Origin: Xanthomonas bonasiae
GTDB lineage: Bacteria > Pseudomonadota > Gammaproteobacteria > Xanthomonadales > Xanthomonadaceae
Length of the DNA stretch: 60,495 nt
Direction of reading: 5' to 3'
Assembly (NCBI RefSeq): GCF_017163705.1
Contig: NZ_JAFIWB010000030.1
Coordinates: 1-60,495 of the forward strand
The position numbers and the translations under genes are program-made. Within the stretch, counting starts at the first letter, position 1. Each line of letters starts with the position of its first letter. Positions 38,849 through 49,193 of this stretch are shown here, piece after piece. The notes below the pieces were generated by a model that did no database searches, was not told where the DNA came from, and saw only the letters and a program-made list of their open reading frames with translations.

Positions 38849-40153
38849 ATGGCTCCTAGCGACCGCATGAACCTGCCTGCCACGCCCCTGCCCGACTTCG
38901 CCGATGCCGCCGTGCTGCGCGCGCATATCGCCGACACCATGGCCTTCTACCATCCGCGCGCGATCGATCCGGCCGGCGGCTTCTTCCACTATTTCCGCGA
39001 CGACGGCAGCGTGTACGACGCCGGTCACCGTCACCTGGTCAGCAGCACCCGCTTCGTCTTCAACTACGCGATGGCGGCGAACGAATTCGCCGATTCGCCG
39101 CTGGCCGCCGAGTACCTGGACGCCGCGCGCCACGGCCTGCGCTACCTGCGCGAGGTGCACCGCGATACCGCCAGCGGCGGCTACGTGTGGACCCTGCGCG
39201 ACGGCGTCGCCGAGGACCGCACCCAGCACGCCTACGGCGCGGCCTTCGTGCTGCTGGCCTATTCCACCGCGAAGAAGGCCGGCCTCGACACCGACGCCTG
39301 GATGGACGAGACCTGGCAGTTGCTGGAAACCCGCTACTGGGACGCCGCCGCCGGCCTGTACCGCGACGAGGCCACGCCCGACTGGCAGTTCTCCAGCTAC
39401 CGCGGGCAGAACGCCAACATGCACCTGTGCGAGGCGCTGATCGCCGCCTACGAGGCCAGCGCCGAGCCGCGCTACCTGCAGCGCGCGCTGCTGCTCGCCG
39501 ACAACATCACCCGCCGCCAGGCCGCGCTGGCCGGCGGCCTGGTGTGGGAGCACTACGACGCGAACTGGCGGGTGGACTGGGACTACAACCGCGACAATCC
39601 CAAGCACCTGTTCCGGCCGTGGGGCTTCCAGCCCGGCCACCAGGTCGAATGGTCGAAGCTGCTGGTGCTGCTGCACGGCCATCTGCAGGCCGCCGAGGGC
39701 AGCGCGCCGGACTGGCTGCTGCCGACCGCGCGCCACCTGTTCGACACCGCGCTGGCGCACGGCTGGGACGCGCAGCACGGCGGCATCGTCTATGGCTTCG
39801 CCTCCGGCACCGAGGCCACGCCGGAAGTCGGCGTGCCAGACGTGGCGCGACACCCGACCTACTTCTGCGACGACGACAAGTATTTCTGGGTGCAGGCCGA
39901 AGCGATCGCCGCCGCCGCGCGGCTGCTGGCCGCCAGCGGCGATGCGTCCTACCGCAGCGCTTACGACACGTTGTGGACGTATTCGTGGGAGCACCTGGTC
40001 GACCACCGCTACGGCGCCTGGTTCCGCATCCTCAGCCGCGACAACCGCAGCTACAGCGACGAGAAGAGCCCGGCCGGCAAGACCGACTACCACACCATGG
40101 GCGCCTGCCACGATGTGCTGGCGGTGATGCGCAGCAGCCGGGCGTTCGCATAA
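38849..40153 (+). CDS. AGE-family sugar epimerase/isomerase (probable mannose isomerase)
   Basis: The 434-aa protein is an (alpha/alpha)6-barrel of the N-acylglucosamine 2-epimerase family, as shown by VSSTRFVFNYAMA, RTQHAYGAAFVLLAYS, FRPWGFQPGHQVEWSKLL, and DDDKYFWVQAEAIAAAARLL. In this family, members with FQPGHQVEWSKLL and KYFWVQAE often interconvert mannose and fructose or related sugars in the cytoplasm, which fits its position after a mannosidase and an MFS carrier. Two candidate Met codons (38849, 38867) exist and neither has a strong ribosome site. Substrate is inferred from context. Confidence 0.85.
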   Translation: MAPSDRMNLPATPLPDFADAAVLRAHIADTMAFYHPRAIDPAGGFFHYFRDDGSVYDAGHRHLVSSTRFVFNYAMAANEFADSPLAAEYLDAARHGLRYLREVHRDTASGGYVWTLRDGVAEDRTQHAYGAAFVLLAYSTAKKAGLDTDAWMDETWQLLETRYWDAAAGLYRDEATPDWQFSSYRGQNANMHLCEALIAAYEASAEPRYLQRALLLADNITRRQAALAGGLVWEHYDANWRVDWDYNRDNPKHLFRPWGFQPGHQVEWSKLLVLLHGHLQAAEGSAPDWLLPTARHLFDTALAHGWDAQHGGIVYGFASGTEATPEVGVPDVARHPTYFCDDDKYFWVQAEAIAAAARLLAASGDASYRSAYDTLWTYSWEHLVDHRYGAWFRILSRDNRSYSDEKSPAGKTDYHTMGACHDVLAVMRSSRAFA

Positions 40154-40204
40154 CGCGGATGCGGCATGCACAGGGGGCGCCGGCGATGCGGCGCCCCCTG
40201 CTCC

Positions 40205-40276
40205 CTGTAGGAGCGGCTTCAGCCGCGACAGGATGTTACCGGTGAGACCCGGTCGCGGCTGAAGCCGCTCCTACAG
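40205..40276. repeat. REPIN: inverted pair of 25-bp REP units
   Basis: CTGTAGGAGCGGCTTCAGCC(GCGAC) at 40205-40229 and its exact reverse complement at 40252-40276 are separated by 22 bases. This is the REP-doublet form mobilised by REP-associated transposases and is a common Xanthomonas dispersed repeat. Confidence 0.85.
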
Positions 40277-40328
40277 GGGGCGCACGCGGAGCCGTTCGAT
40301 ATGGCGAACGGCGCAGCTCTCCATCCAC

Positions 40329-40358
40329 AAAAAAGCCCCGCACATGGCGGGGCTTTTT
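40329..40358. terminator. Bidirectional Rho-independent terminator
   Basis: GCCCCGC/GCGGGGC with a 5-base loop is flanked by A6 on one side and T5 on the other, so it works for the AGE gene (plus) and rpoD (minus), which converge here. Confidence 0.9.
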
Positions 40359-40380
40359 CGTTGCCGCGAACCACGCTCGA

Positions 40381-42240
<1,860 letters not shown>

Positions 42241-42284
42241 GAGTGCTCGCGCCACCGGCAGGTAGATGAATGAGTGAACCTAGC

Positions 42285-42290
42285 ATTATA
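42285..42290 (-). promoter_or_regulatory. rpoD promoter -10 element
   Basis: On the minus strand TATAAT within TGTTATAATGC is a perfect sigma-70 -10 hexamer about 45 bases upstream of the rpoD start. The -35 is weak: TTGTCC lies 22 bases upstream, longer than ideal. Confidence 0.6.
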
Positions 42291-42351
42291 ACAGCCCGGA
42301 CCGCCGCTTGCCGGACAAGGAGCTGAATCGCTCCGCCAGGAGCGCCCCGGC

Positions 42352-42792
42352 CTAGGGCCGGAGCAGGAAAGTGACCGGGCCGTCGTTGACCAGGCTGACG
42401 ATCATATGGGCACCGAAGCGCCCGCTTTCCACCCCGGGGGCGTGCCGTTCCCGGCAGATTTCCAGCAATCGGTTGAAGCCGCGTTCAGCCTCGGCCGGCG
42501 GCGCGGCGGTGGTGAAGCTGGGGCGCATCCCTGAGCCCGTGTCCGCGGCCAGGGTGAACTGGCTGACCAGCAGCAGGCCGCCGCCGGTGTCGCGCAGCGA
42601 GCGGTTCATGCGCCCATTGTCGTCGGCGAACACGCGGTAGCCGAGCAGGCGCTCGGCCATACGCTGGAACTTGGCCTCGTCGTCGCCAGGCTCCACCGCG
42701 ACCAGCGCCAGCAGGCCGGGGCCGATCCGGCCGACCACCGCATCGTCGACGCGGACTTCGGCTTGGCTGACGCGCTGGATCAGGGAGAGCAT
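42352..42792 (-). CDS. dtd: D-aminoacyl-tRNA deacylase
   Basis: The 146-aa homodimeric enzyme hydrolyses D-amino acids (and Gly mischarged on tRNA-Ala) from tRNA in the cytoplasm, preventing their use in translation. It has the two defining motifs: VSQFTLAAD (about residues 76-84) and the cis-Gly-Pro motif NDGPVTF close to the C-terminus. Length and both motifs are typical of bacterial Dtd. It follows rpoD in the same direction with about 100 bases between. Tandem GGATTCGG repeats lie just upstream of its start. Confidence 0.95.
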   Translation of the reverse strand: MLSLIQRVSQAEVRVDDAVVGRIGPGLLALVAVEPGDDEAKFQRMAERLLGYRVFADDNGRMNRSLRDTGGGLLLVSQFTLAADTGSGMRPSFTTAAPPAEAERGFNRLLEICRERHAPGVESGRFGAHMIVSLVNDGPVTFLLRP

Positions 42793-42793
42793 G

Positions 42794-42832
42794 GGCTGGA
42801 TTCGGGATTCGGGATTCGGGATTCGGAAGCAT
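42794..42832. repeat. Tandem GGATTCGG repeats
   Basis: Four copies of a GGATTCGG-type octamer in direct tandem lie upstream of dtd. The same motif forms an inverted pair at 56587-56689, so it is a dispersed intergenic family. Confidence 0.6.
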
Positions 42833-42992
42833 CAGGGTTCGGCGCGGCGCTGTCATCCCGCCGGCATCATCGCCGAGTCGCGGCGCTCGACGGAAGCCGC
42901 GATAGACCGCAAGCCGGCCGATCCGTGATGCCGATCGGGTCATCCGGGCGCAGTCGACCTGGCACGGCCGGCCGAGCGGATAAACTGGCGCG

Positions 42993-43907
42993 ATGAAACC
43001 CGCAACGCTCGCCACCGTTCTGTACCGCTGCGCCGCCGCCGTGGCGCGCCTGCCCTGGCCGTGGCTGCGGCGCCTGGCCGACGGCCTGGCCGGCCTGTGG
43101 CTGCGCCTGGACGCGCGCGAAAGCCGGGTCACCCGCCGCAACCTGGAGCTGGCCTATCCGGAGTTGCTGCCGAGCGAGCGCATCGCGCTGCACCGCGACG
43201 TGCTGCGCTCCACCGCGCGACAGGCGTTCGAGACCCTGGTGCTGTGGACCCGGCCGCCGGCGCAGAACCTGGCGCGGCTGCGCCAGCGCCACGGCCAGGA
43301 CCTGTACGACGCCGCGCTGGCGACGGGCCGCGGGGTGATCGTGGCGGCGCCGCACTTCGGCAACTGGGAACTGCTCAACCAGTGGCTGGCCTCGCGCGGC
43401 GACATCGCCATCGTCTACCGCGCGCCGGCCTCCGACGTCGGCGATGCCTTCCTGCAACTGGTGCGCAGCGGCGACAACGTGCGCCAGGTGCGCGCCGAAG
43501 GCCCTGCGGTGCGGCAGCTGTTCAAGGTGCTCAAGGACGGCGGCGCGGTCGGCATTCTTCCCGACCAGCAACCCAAGGCCGGCGACGGCGTGTTCGCGCC
43601 GTTCTTCGGCGTGCCGGCGCTGACCATGACCCTGGTCAACCGGCTGGCCGAACGCACCGGCGCGATCGTGCTGTTCGCGTGGTGCGAGCGGGTCGGCAAC
43701 GACCTGGAGTTCGCGCTGCAGGTGCAGCCGGCGCCGGAGGCGATCGCCGACCCGGACCCGCTGCGCGCCGCGACCGCATTGAACGAGGGCGTGGAACGGG
43801 TGGCGCGCCGCGACCCGGCGCAGTACCAGTGGACCTACAAGCGCTACACGCTGCGTCCGGATCCGGCCGAAGCCAACCCCTACGCCACGGCCAGGCACCC
43901 GCACTAG
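42993..43907 (+). CDS. Lipid A acyltransferase (LpxL/HtrB family)
   Basis: The 304-aa membrane-associated protein transfers a fatty acyl chain from acyl-ACP to lipid A or its Kdo-bearing precursor. It has the catalytic HX4(D/E) motif in APHFGNWELLNQW and the family blocks GILPDQQPKAGDGVF and FFGVPALTMTL. The N-terminus has a hydrophobic stretch for inner-membrane association. The length is that of the LpxL/LpxM group. Which acyl position it serves cannot be read from sequence, so I give no symbol. Confidence 0.9.
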   Translation: MKPATLATVLYRCAAAVARLPWPWLRRLADGLAGLWLRLDARESRVTRRNLELAYPELLPSERIALHRDVLRSTARQAFETLVLWTRPPAQNLARLRQRHGQDLYDAALATGRGVIVAAPHFGNWELLNQWLASRGDIAIVYRAPASDVGDAFLQLVRSGDNVRQVRAEGPAVRQLFKVLKDGGAVGILPDQQPKAGDGVFAPFFGVPALTMTLVNRLAERTGAIVLFAWCERVGNDLEFALQVQPAPEAIADPDPLRAATALNEGVERVARRDPAQYQWTYKRYTLRPDPAEANPYATARHPH

Positions 43908-43932
43908 CGGTGTCGCGCCTCCCGCGCAGCGG

Positions 43933-44454
43933 CTAGTCGTCGTGCGGGTCCGCCGGCGTGGCGAGGATGCGCTGGTAGAAGGCCAGATCCAGCCAGCGCC
44001 CGAACTTGAACCCGGCCTCGCGCACGGTGCCGGCATGCACGAACCCCAATTGCTCGTGCAGCGCGATGCTGCCGGCGTTGCTGGCGTCGATGCCGCCCAC
44101 CAGCACGTGCACGCCGCGCACCTGCGCCGCCTCGACCAGGGCCAGCAGCAGGCGCCGCCCCAGGCCCTTGCCGCGATGGTCGCGGTGCACGTAGACCGAA
44201 TGCTCGACGCTGTACTTGAACGCCGGCCAGGCGCGGAACGTGCCGTAACTGGCGAAACCGAGCAGGCTGCCGGCCGCATCCTCGACCCCGATCACCGGGA
44301 AACCGCCGGCGCGCTTGGCCGCGAACCAGCCGGCCATGCTCTCCGGCGGGCGCGGCCGGTAGTCGTACAGGGCGGTGGAATGGACGATGGCCTCGTTGAA
44401 TATCTCCAGGATCGCGCCGGCATGGCGCTGTTCGGTGCATTCGACGAGGTGCAT
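43933..44454 (-). CDS. GNAT-family N-acetyltransferase (phosphinothricin acetyltransferase-like)
   Basis: The 173-aa protein has the full GNAT fold: N-terminal EIFNEAIVHSTALYDYRPRP, then the acetyl-CoA binding loop HRGKGLGRRLL and the C-terminal NAGSIALHEQLGFVHAGTVR. The SNEAI-like start and DYRPR region match the Pat/YncA subgroup, which acetylates small amines such as phosphinothricin or methionine derivatives. The actual substrate is unknown. The ATG at 44454 follows an AGGA site; a longer reading upstream is not GNAT-like. It is convergent with the lipid A acyltransferase gene. Confidence 0.88.
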   Translation of the reverse strand: MHLVECTEQRHAGAILEIFNEAIVHSTALYDYRPRPPESMAGWFAAKRAGGFPVIGVEDAAGSLLGFASYGTFRAWPAFKYSVEHSVYVHRDHRGKGLGRRLLLALVEAAQVRGVHVLVGGIDASNAGSIALHEQLGFVHAGTVREAGFKFGRWLDLAFYQRILATPADPHDD

Positions 44455-44764
44455 GCGCAGGTCCTGGAGAACGGGTCCGGCGTAGTAGAAATCAATCGGC
44501 CGCGCTTGAACATGCCCACCCCGCTTGCCGGGCGCTTGCGGCCGCGATTGCGTGAGTGACCGCGCGCCGGCCAGCGGTTGCATGCGCCGCATGGCGGCAC
44601 GGCGCACAGTGCGTTCCATCCTGCGGATGCTGGCGGCGCGGCCAAACCACGCGACAATGGCCGCCCGGGCACGCCGCCCCACCCGCTCCCATGCGGCGCG
44701 ACCGCGGCGCGCCGTCGCCGACCAGCCTTGAAGCGGCGCCGGAGATCCCCATTTGGAGTCGTGC
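44455..44764. other. Divergent promoter region between GNAT and ribA-like genes
   Basis: About 310 bases without a supported gene between divergent genes; likely holds both promoters. No clear hexamers stand out. Confidence 0.4.
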
Positions 44765-45886
44765 ATGACCAGCCCCGTCCCCACCTCCGCGCACCCCTTC
44801 GGCGATCCCGCCGCGATCCGCAGCGAGCGCGCGGCCTCGGAGCTGCGTGCCGGCCGCCCGGTGGTCATCGAGCACCATGGCCAGGCGCGCGCGGTGCTGG
44901 CGCTGGACAGCAGCACCGCGCAGTCCTACCTGAGCTTCGCCCAGGCGGCGGCGCAACGGCATTACCTGTTCCTGACCCCGACCCGCGCGCAGGTGCTGGG
45001 CCTGGCCGCGCCGCAGGGCGCGCGCATCGCCCTGGCCGGCCAGTCCTACGACGCGCTGGCGGCGCTGGCCTACCTGCGCGACGGCACGCTGCCGGCGCAC
45101 TGGCTGCCGGGCGATGCGCTGGATGCCGGCGCGGTGGAGATCGCGCGCCTGGGCCTGCTGTTGCCGGCGATGATCGCGGTGGACCTGGGCGCGGACAGCA
45201 GCGCTTTCCAGGGCTGTCAGTCGCTGCAGCTGGACGACCTGGAACACGGCTGCGCGACCACCACCGCCGGCAGCTACGAACTGGTGACCCGCACGCAGGT
45301 GCCGCTGCGCGATCTCGGCAGCAGCGAATTCGTGGTGTTCCGCGGCGGCGTGGCGCAGCGCGACCAGGTCGCGATCGTGATCGGCCAGCCCGACCTGTCC
45401 GCGCCGGTGCCGGTGCGGGTGCACTCCTCCTGCCTCACCGGCGACCTGTTCGGCTCGCTGAAGTGCGACTGCGGCGACCAGCTGCGGCATGGCCTGGCCA
45501 AGCTCAAGGAGCTCGGCGGCGGCGTGCTGCTGTACCTGGACCAGGAAGGCCGCGGCACCGGCATCGCCACCAAGATGCGCGCCTATGGCTACCAGCACGA
45601 CGGGCTGGACACCATCGACGCCGATGCGCAGCTGGGGTTCGGCGCCGACGAGCGCCGCTACGGCGGCGCGGTGGCGATGCTGCGCGGGCTCGGCATCCAG
45701 CGCGTGCGCCTGCTGACCAACAATCCCTCCAAGGCCGAGCGCCTGCGCGCGGCCGGCATCGAGGTGGTCGAACGCATCCCGATCACCGGCGCGATCACCG
45801 CCGAGAACGAGGGCTATCTGCGCACCAAGGCCGCCCGTGCCGGCCATGCGCTGGATGTGGACGCACTGATCCACGCCGCGCGCTGA
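44765..45886 (+). CDS. ribA: GTP cyclohydrolase II with degenerate RibB-like N-terminus
   Basis: The 373-aa protein carries a full C-terminal GTP cyclohydrolase II domain: zinc ligands in HSSCLTGDLFGSLKCDCGDQ, the DQEGRGTGIATKMRAYGYQ block, LGFGADERRYG and LLTNNPSKAERL. This enzyme opens GTP to start riboflavin synthesis. The first about 170 residues resemble the DHBP synthase (RibB) fold but lack its acidic DDEDRENEGD-type active site, so only the GTP cyclohydrolase activity is expected. TGGAG precedes the ATG. It stands alone here, so it is probably a paralogue of a bifunctional RibBA elsewhere. Confidence 0.88.
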   Translation: MTSPVPTSAHPFGDPAAIRSERAASELRAGRPVVIEHHGQARAVLALDSSTAQSYLSFAQAAAQRHYLFLTPTRAQVLGLAAPQGARIALAGQSYDALAALAYLRDGTLPAHWLPGDALDAGAVEIARLGLLLPAMIAVDLGADSSAFQGCQSLQLDDLEHGCATTTAGSYELVTRTQVPLRDLGSSEFVVFRGGVAQRDQVAIVIGQPDLSAPVPVRVHSSCLTGDLFGSLKCDCGDQLRHGLAKLKELGGGVLLYLDQEGRGTGIATKMRAYGYQHDGLDTIDADAQLGFGADERRYGGAVAMLRGLGIQRVRLLTNNPSKAERLRAAGIEVVERIPITGAITAENEGYLRTKAARAGHALDVDALIHAAR

Positions 45887-46067
45887 GCCGCGCCGGCGCA
45901 GCACCGGCGGCGACGACAGCGGCGCACGCCGAACGACCGGGCGTGCTGCGGATAGGGTTTCCACGCCGCGCGCCCGCGCACGAAGCACGCCGGGCGCCGC
46001 CCGCGTTACGATCGGGACCTACGCGGCGCGCGTGCGCAGTGCCCGCCCATCGCTTCGAGAGCCCGCC

Positions 46068-46616
46068 GTGACCGCACCGCCGTCCCTGGACCCTTCCGCC
46101 GCCGCGCTTGGCGCCGACCCTCAGGCCGCCATCGCGTTCGCGCCTGCGGACGCCTGGCTGCCGCTGCCGCTGCGCGGTGCCTGGCTGGCCGCGCTCGGCG
46201 GCGGCTGCATCCTGGGCCTGTGCGTGCTGATCGGCGCGGCGATCTTCGGTTTCTCGCTGCACAGCCGCCAGGCCTTGCTCATCGGTGCCGGCGCCGCGGC
46301 GCTCGGCGCGCTGTTCGGCGCCTGCATCGGCTTCGTGCGCCATCGCCGGATCCGCTGGCGGCTGAACGCGCAGGGCCTGGACCTGCGCCGCGGGCGGCTG
46401 TGGCAGAGCGAAGTGCACGTTCCGATCTCGCGCGTGCAGCATCTGGACCTGCGCCGCGGCCCGCTGGAGCGCCTGGCGCGCCTGGCCACCCTGGTGGTGC
46501 ACACCGCAGGTACCCGGCACAACGCGGTCGCCGTGCCCGGCCTGGACCAGGCCGACGCCGAGCGCCTGCGCGAACGCCTGGCGCACCAGCTCGACCACGA
46601 CGACGACGCGCTGTGA
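46068..46616 (+). CDS. PH-domain membrane protein (YdbS-like)
   Basis: The 182-aa protein starts at GTG 46068. Two membrane helices (about 40-85) precede a bacterial PH domain of the bPH_2/DUF304 type (RIRWRLNAQGLDLRRGRLW, VPISRVQHLDLRRGPLERL, TLVVHTAG). YdbS/YdbT-type pairs are widespread inner-membrane proteins of uncertain role, linked in some organisms to envelope homeostasis or toxin resistance. It overlaps the next gene by 4 bp (GTGA), so the pair is translationally coupled. Confidence 0.85.
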   Translation: MTAPPSLDPSAAALGADPQAAIAFAPADAWLPLPLRGAWLAALGGGCILGLCVLIGAAIFGFSLHSRQALLIGAGAAALGALFGACIGFVRHRRIRWRLNAQGLDLRRGRLWQSEVHVPISRVQHLDLRRGPLERLARLATLVVHTAGTRHNAVAVPGLDQADAERLRERLAHQLDHDDDAL

Positions 46617-48127
46617 GCGCCGCCCTGGACGCCGAGGACACCGCGGTCCGGCGCCTGCATCCGTGGTCGTGGCTGTTCGTGCTGCTGCAGCACCTCCGGC
46701 ATTTCCTGCTGCCGCTGCTGGCGCTGCTGGTGTTCGGCGGGCGCGACGGCCGCAACGACCATGTTGACCAGCTGATGATGCTGCTGGTGGGCAGCGCGCT
46801 GATCGCGGTGTCGCTGCTGCGCTACCTCACCTACCAGTACCGCATCGGCCGCGACAGCCTGAGCATCCGCAGCGGCTGGCTGGAACGCAGCCTGCGCGAG
46901 ATCCCGTTCGCGCGCATCCACAACGTGGTCGTGCACCAGTCGCTGCTGCATCGGCTGTTCGGCGTGGCCGAAGTGCGGCTGGAATCGGCCGGCGGGACCA
47001 AGCCGGAAGCGCAGATGCGGGTGCTGCGGCTGGACCAGGCGCTGGCGCTGGAGCGGCAGATCCGCCATCGCGCGCATGCCACCGAGACCGCGCCCGCGGC
47101 GGCGGACGCAGCGCCGGCTAGCGACGTGCTGTTGGCGCTGCCCACCTCGGAAGTGCTGCGCCAGGGGCTGATCTCCAACCGCGGCATGGTGGTGGTGATC
47201 ACCGCGTTCGGCGCCACCTATCACCTGTTTCCCGAGCGCATGGTCTCCAATGCGATCGAGCACTACGGGCGGCAGTTGTTCGGCTATGCCAGCCACCTGC
47301 AACTGGGCTGGATGGCCGGCGCGGTCAGCGTGGCGCTGATGCTGGCGACGCTGCTGCTGGTCATGCGCGTGCTGTCGATGGCGCTGGCGCTGCTGCAGTA
47401 CCACGGCTTCCGGCTCAGCGAGAGCGAGCGCCGGCTGACCGTGGAGCGCGGCCTGCTGACGCGGCTGCGCAGCAGCGTGGCGCGGCGCCGGATCCAGGCC
47501 TGGACGCTGCACGAAGGCGTGCTGCAACGCCTGCTGCGGCGGCGCAGCCTGCACATCGACACCGCGGTGATGGATGGGCACGGCGAGGAGGGCCGCGCGC
47601 TGAAGGAATTGGCGCCGCTGGCGACGCCGGCCGCGTGCGACGCGCTGCTGCACCGGCTGCTGCCGCAGATCGCGTGGCCGCCGCCGCACTGGCAGGGGAT
47701 CGCCACGCGCTGCTGGTGGCGGTTATGCCTGCCGGCGCTATGCCTGGTGCCGCTGCTGTGCGCCGGCCTGTGGCGGCCGGTCGGCGCCTGGGCCGCGCTG
47801 GCGCTGCTGTGGCTGCCGTGGTCGGCGTTCAAGGCCTGGCGCCAGGCGCAACGCATGGGATATGCCGTGGACGCACGCTACGTGGCGGTGCGCGGCGGCT
47901 GGTGGACGCGCTGGTGGCGACTGGCCGAGATCGACAAGCTGCAGGCGCTGCAGCTGACCCGCTCGCCGCTGGACCGCTGCTGCGGCACCGCCACGCTGTG
48001 GCTGGACACCGCCGGCGCCCGCCATGGCGAGCCGCTGTTGCGGGTGCGTCTGCTGCCCGAGGCCGAAGCGCAGGCGCTGTACCTGCAACTGAGCCGCGCG
48101 CTGGCGCGGCGCCGGCTGCGCTGGTAG
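46613..48127 (+). CDS. Large PH-domain membrane protein (YdbT-like)
   Basis: The 504-aa protein starts at GTG 46613 inside the stop of the previous gene. It has several pairs of membrane helices with bacterial PH domains between and after them (YRIGRDSLSIRSGWLERSLR, IPFARIHNVVVHQSLLHRLF, GFRLSESERRLTVERGLLTR, VDARYVAVRGGWW, EIDKLQALQLTRSPLD). This is the repeated bPH_2 layout of YdbT, the partner of YdbS. Together they likely form an inner-membrane complex whose role is not established. Confidence 0.85.
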   Translation: MSAALDAEDTAVRRLHPWSWLFVLLQHLRHFLLPLLALLVFGGRDGRNDHVDQLMMLLVGSALIAVSLLRYLTYQYRIGRDSLSIRSGWLERSLREIPFARIHNVVVHQSLLHRLFGVAEVRLESAGGTKPEAQMRVLRLDQALALERQIRHRAHATETAPAAADAAPASDVLLALPTSEVLRQGLISNRGMVVVITAFGATYHLFPERMVSNAIEHYGRQLFGYASHLQLGWMAGAVSVALMLATLLLVMRVLSMALALLQYHGFRLSESERRLTVERGLLTRLRSSVARRRIQAWTLHEGVLQRLLRRRSLHIDTAVMDGHGEEGRALKELAPLATPAACDALLHRLLPQIAWPPPHWQGIATRCWWRLCLPALCLVPLLCAGLWRPVGAWAALALLWLPWSAFKAWRQAQRMGYAVDARYVAVRGGWWTRWWRLAEIDKLQALQLTRSPLDRCCGTATLWLDTAGARHGEPLLRVRLLPEAEAQALYLQLSRALARRRLRW

Positions 48128-48158
48128 CGGCGAGCGCGGTACCCGGCCACGCGCCGGA

Positions 48159-49193
48159 TCAACGCGCGCCGCGCCCCCAGTAGCCGATGCGCCGGCGGAT
48201 CTTCAGCTTGCGCCAGAAATTCCACGGCTTGCGCCTGGGATTGCGTCCACCCTCGGCGACGAAGTCGTCGATCGCGCGCAGCACGCGCTCGCTGGACTGC
48301 CCGTCGCGGTAGGGATGCAGGCCATCGGCGAAGTCGCGGATCGCCGCCATCAGTTCCGGCGGCCGCGCCAGCGCGCGGCGGATCGCCGGCTCGAACTGCG
48401 CGGGGTCGTCGATGTCGATCAGCTGCGGGCCCGGGCGCCGGTTCTTGAACGTCACCACCGGCTTGTAGGTGAGCAGGAACTCGTTGAGCGCCGAGGAGGT
48501 GTCCGAGCACATCAGGTCCACCTGCGGGAACAGCTCCAGGATGTTGTCGTTGTCGGCGAAGCGCAGGTAGTCGTTCTCCAGCGCGCGATAGCGCGCCACC
48601 ATCTGCCGGTCCATCTTCGGATGGAAGGTCACGATCCAGCGCCATTCGCCCGTGCGCGACAGCCGCGCGACCTCGTCGTGGAGGATGCCGGCCGCGCTCC
48701 ACGACGGCGAGAACGTGGAGTGGTACAGGATCACCGGCGGTTGCCGCACCGGTGCCAGCTCGGCGCCGATCTCGCGCATGAACGGGTCGATCTTGGGGAA
48801 GCCGGTTTCCTTCACCGCGAAGTGGCCGAGCCTGCGCGCCAGCGCGCCGAACGCGGCGGTGTCGCGCGGGCCGGTGGTGCAGTACAGGTCGAAGAAACCG
48901 CGGACATAGATGTGCCGCGGCTTGCCGGCGTCGAAGCCGTGGAAGGTCTCGACCTTCACCCCGGGAAAGAAGTGCGGCACCGCGTTGCTGGAGGTGATCA
49001 CCGCATACGGATTCCACGCCAGCACTTCCTCCACGGTCGCCAGGTGGCGCTCGTCGGCGCTCAGATCGGCGGCGCCGGGACCGTCGAAGAACCACGCCGC
49101 CTGGTCGCCGCGCGCGCGGATCGCGGCCTGCAACGGGCGCAGGATCGCCAGCGCATAGCGTTCGGATCCGTACAGCAGGTAATGCTTGCTCAT
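48159..49193 (-). CDS. CDP-glycerol glycerophosphotransferase-like protein
   Basis: The 344-aa protein resembles the C-terminal Glyphos_transf domain of teichoic-acid type glycerophosphotransferases: TFHGFDAGKPRHIYVRGFFD, TGFPKIDPF, VILYHSTFSPSW, WRWIVTFHPKMDR and LELFPQVDLMCSDTSSALNEF, then KPVVTFKNRRPGP. In Gram-negatives such proteins can add phosphoglycerol-type substituents to surface glycans or LPS. It shares a TGATG junction with the upstream GT2 gene and lies in an LPS/surface glycan cluster. GGAG precedes the ATG. Confidence 0.82.
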   Translation of the reverse strand: MSKHYLLYGSERYALAILRPLQAAIRARGDQAAWFFDGPGAADLSADERHLATVEEVLAWNPYAVITSSNAVPHFFPGVKVETFHGFDAGKPRHIYVRGFFDLYCTTGPRDTAAFGALARRLGHFAVKETGFPKIDPFMREIGAELAPVRQPPVILYHSTFSPSWSAAGILHDEVARLSRTGEWRWIVTFHPKMDRQMVARYRALENDYLRFADNDNILELFPQVDLMCSDTSSALNEFLLTYKPVVTFKNRRPGPQLIDIDDPAQFEPAIRRALARPPELMAAIRDFADGLHPYRDGQSSERVLRAIDDFVAEGGRNPRRKPWNFWRKLKIRRRIGYWGRGAR

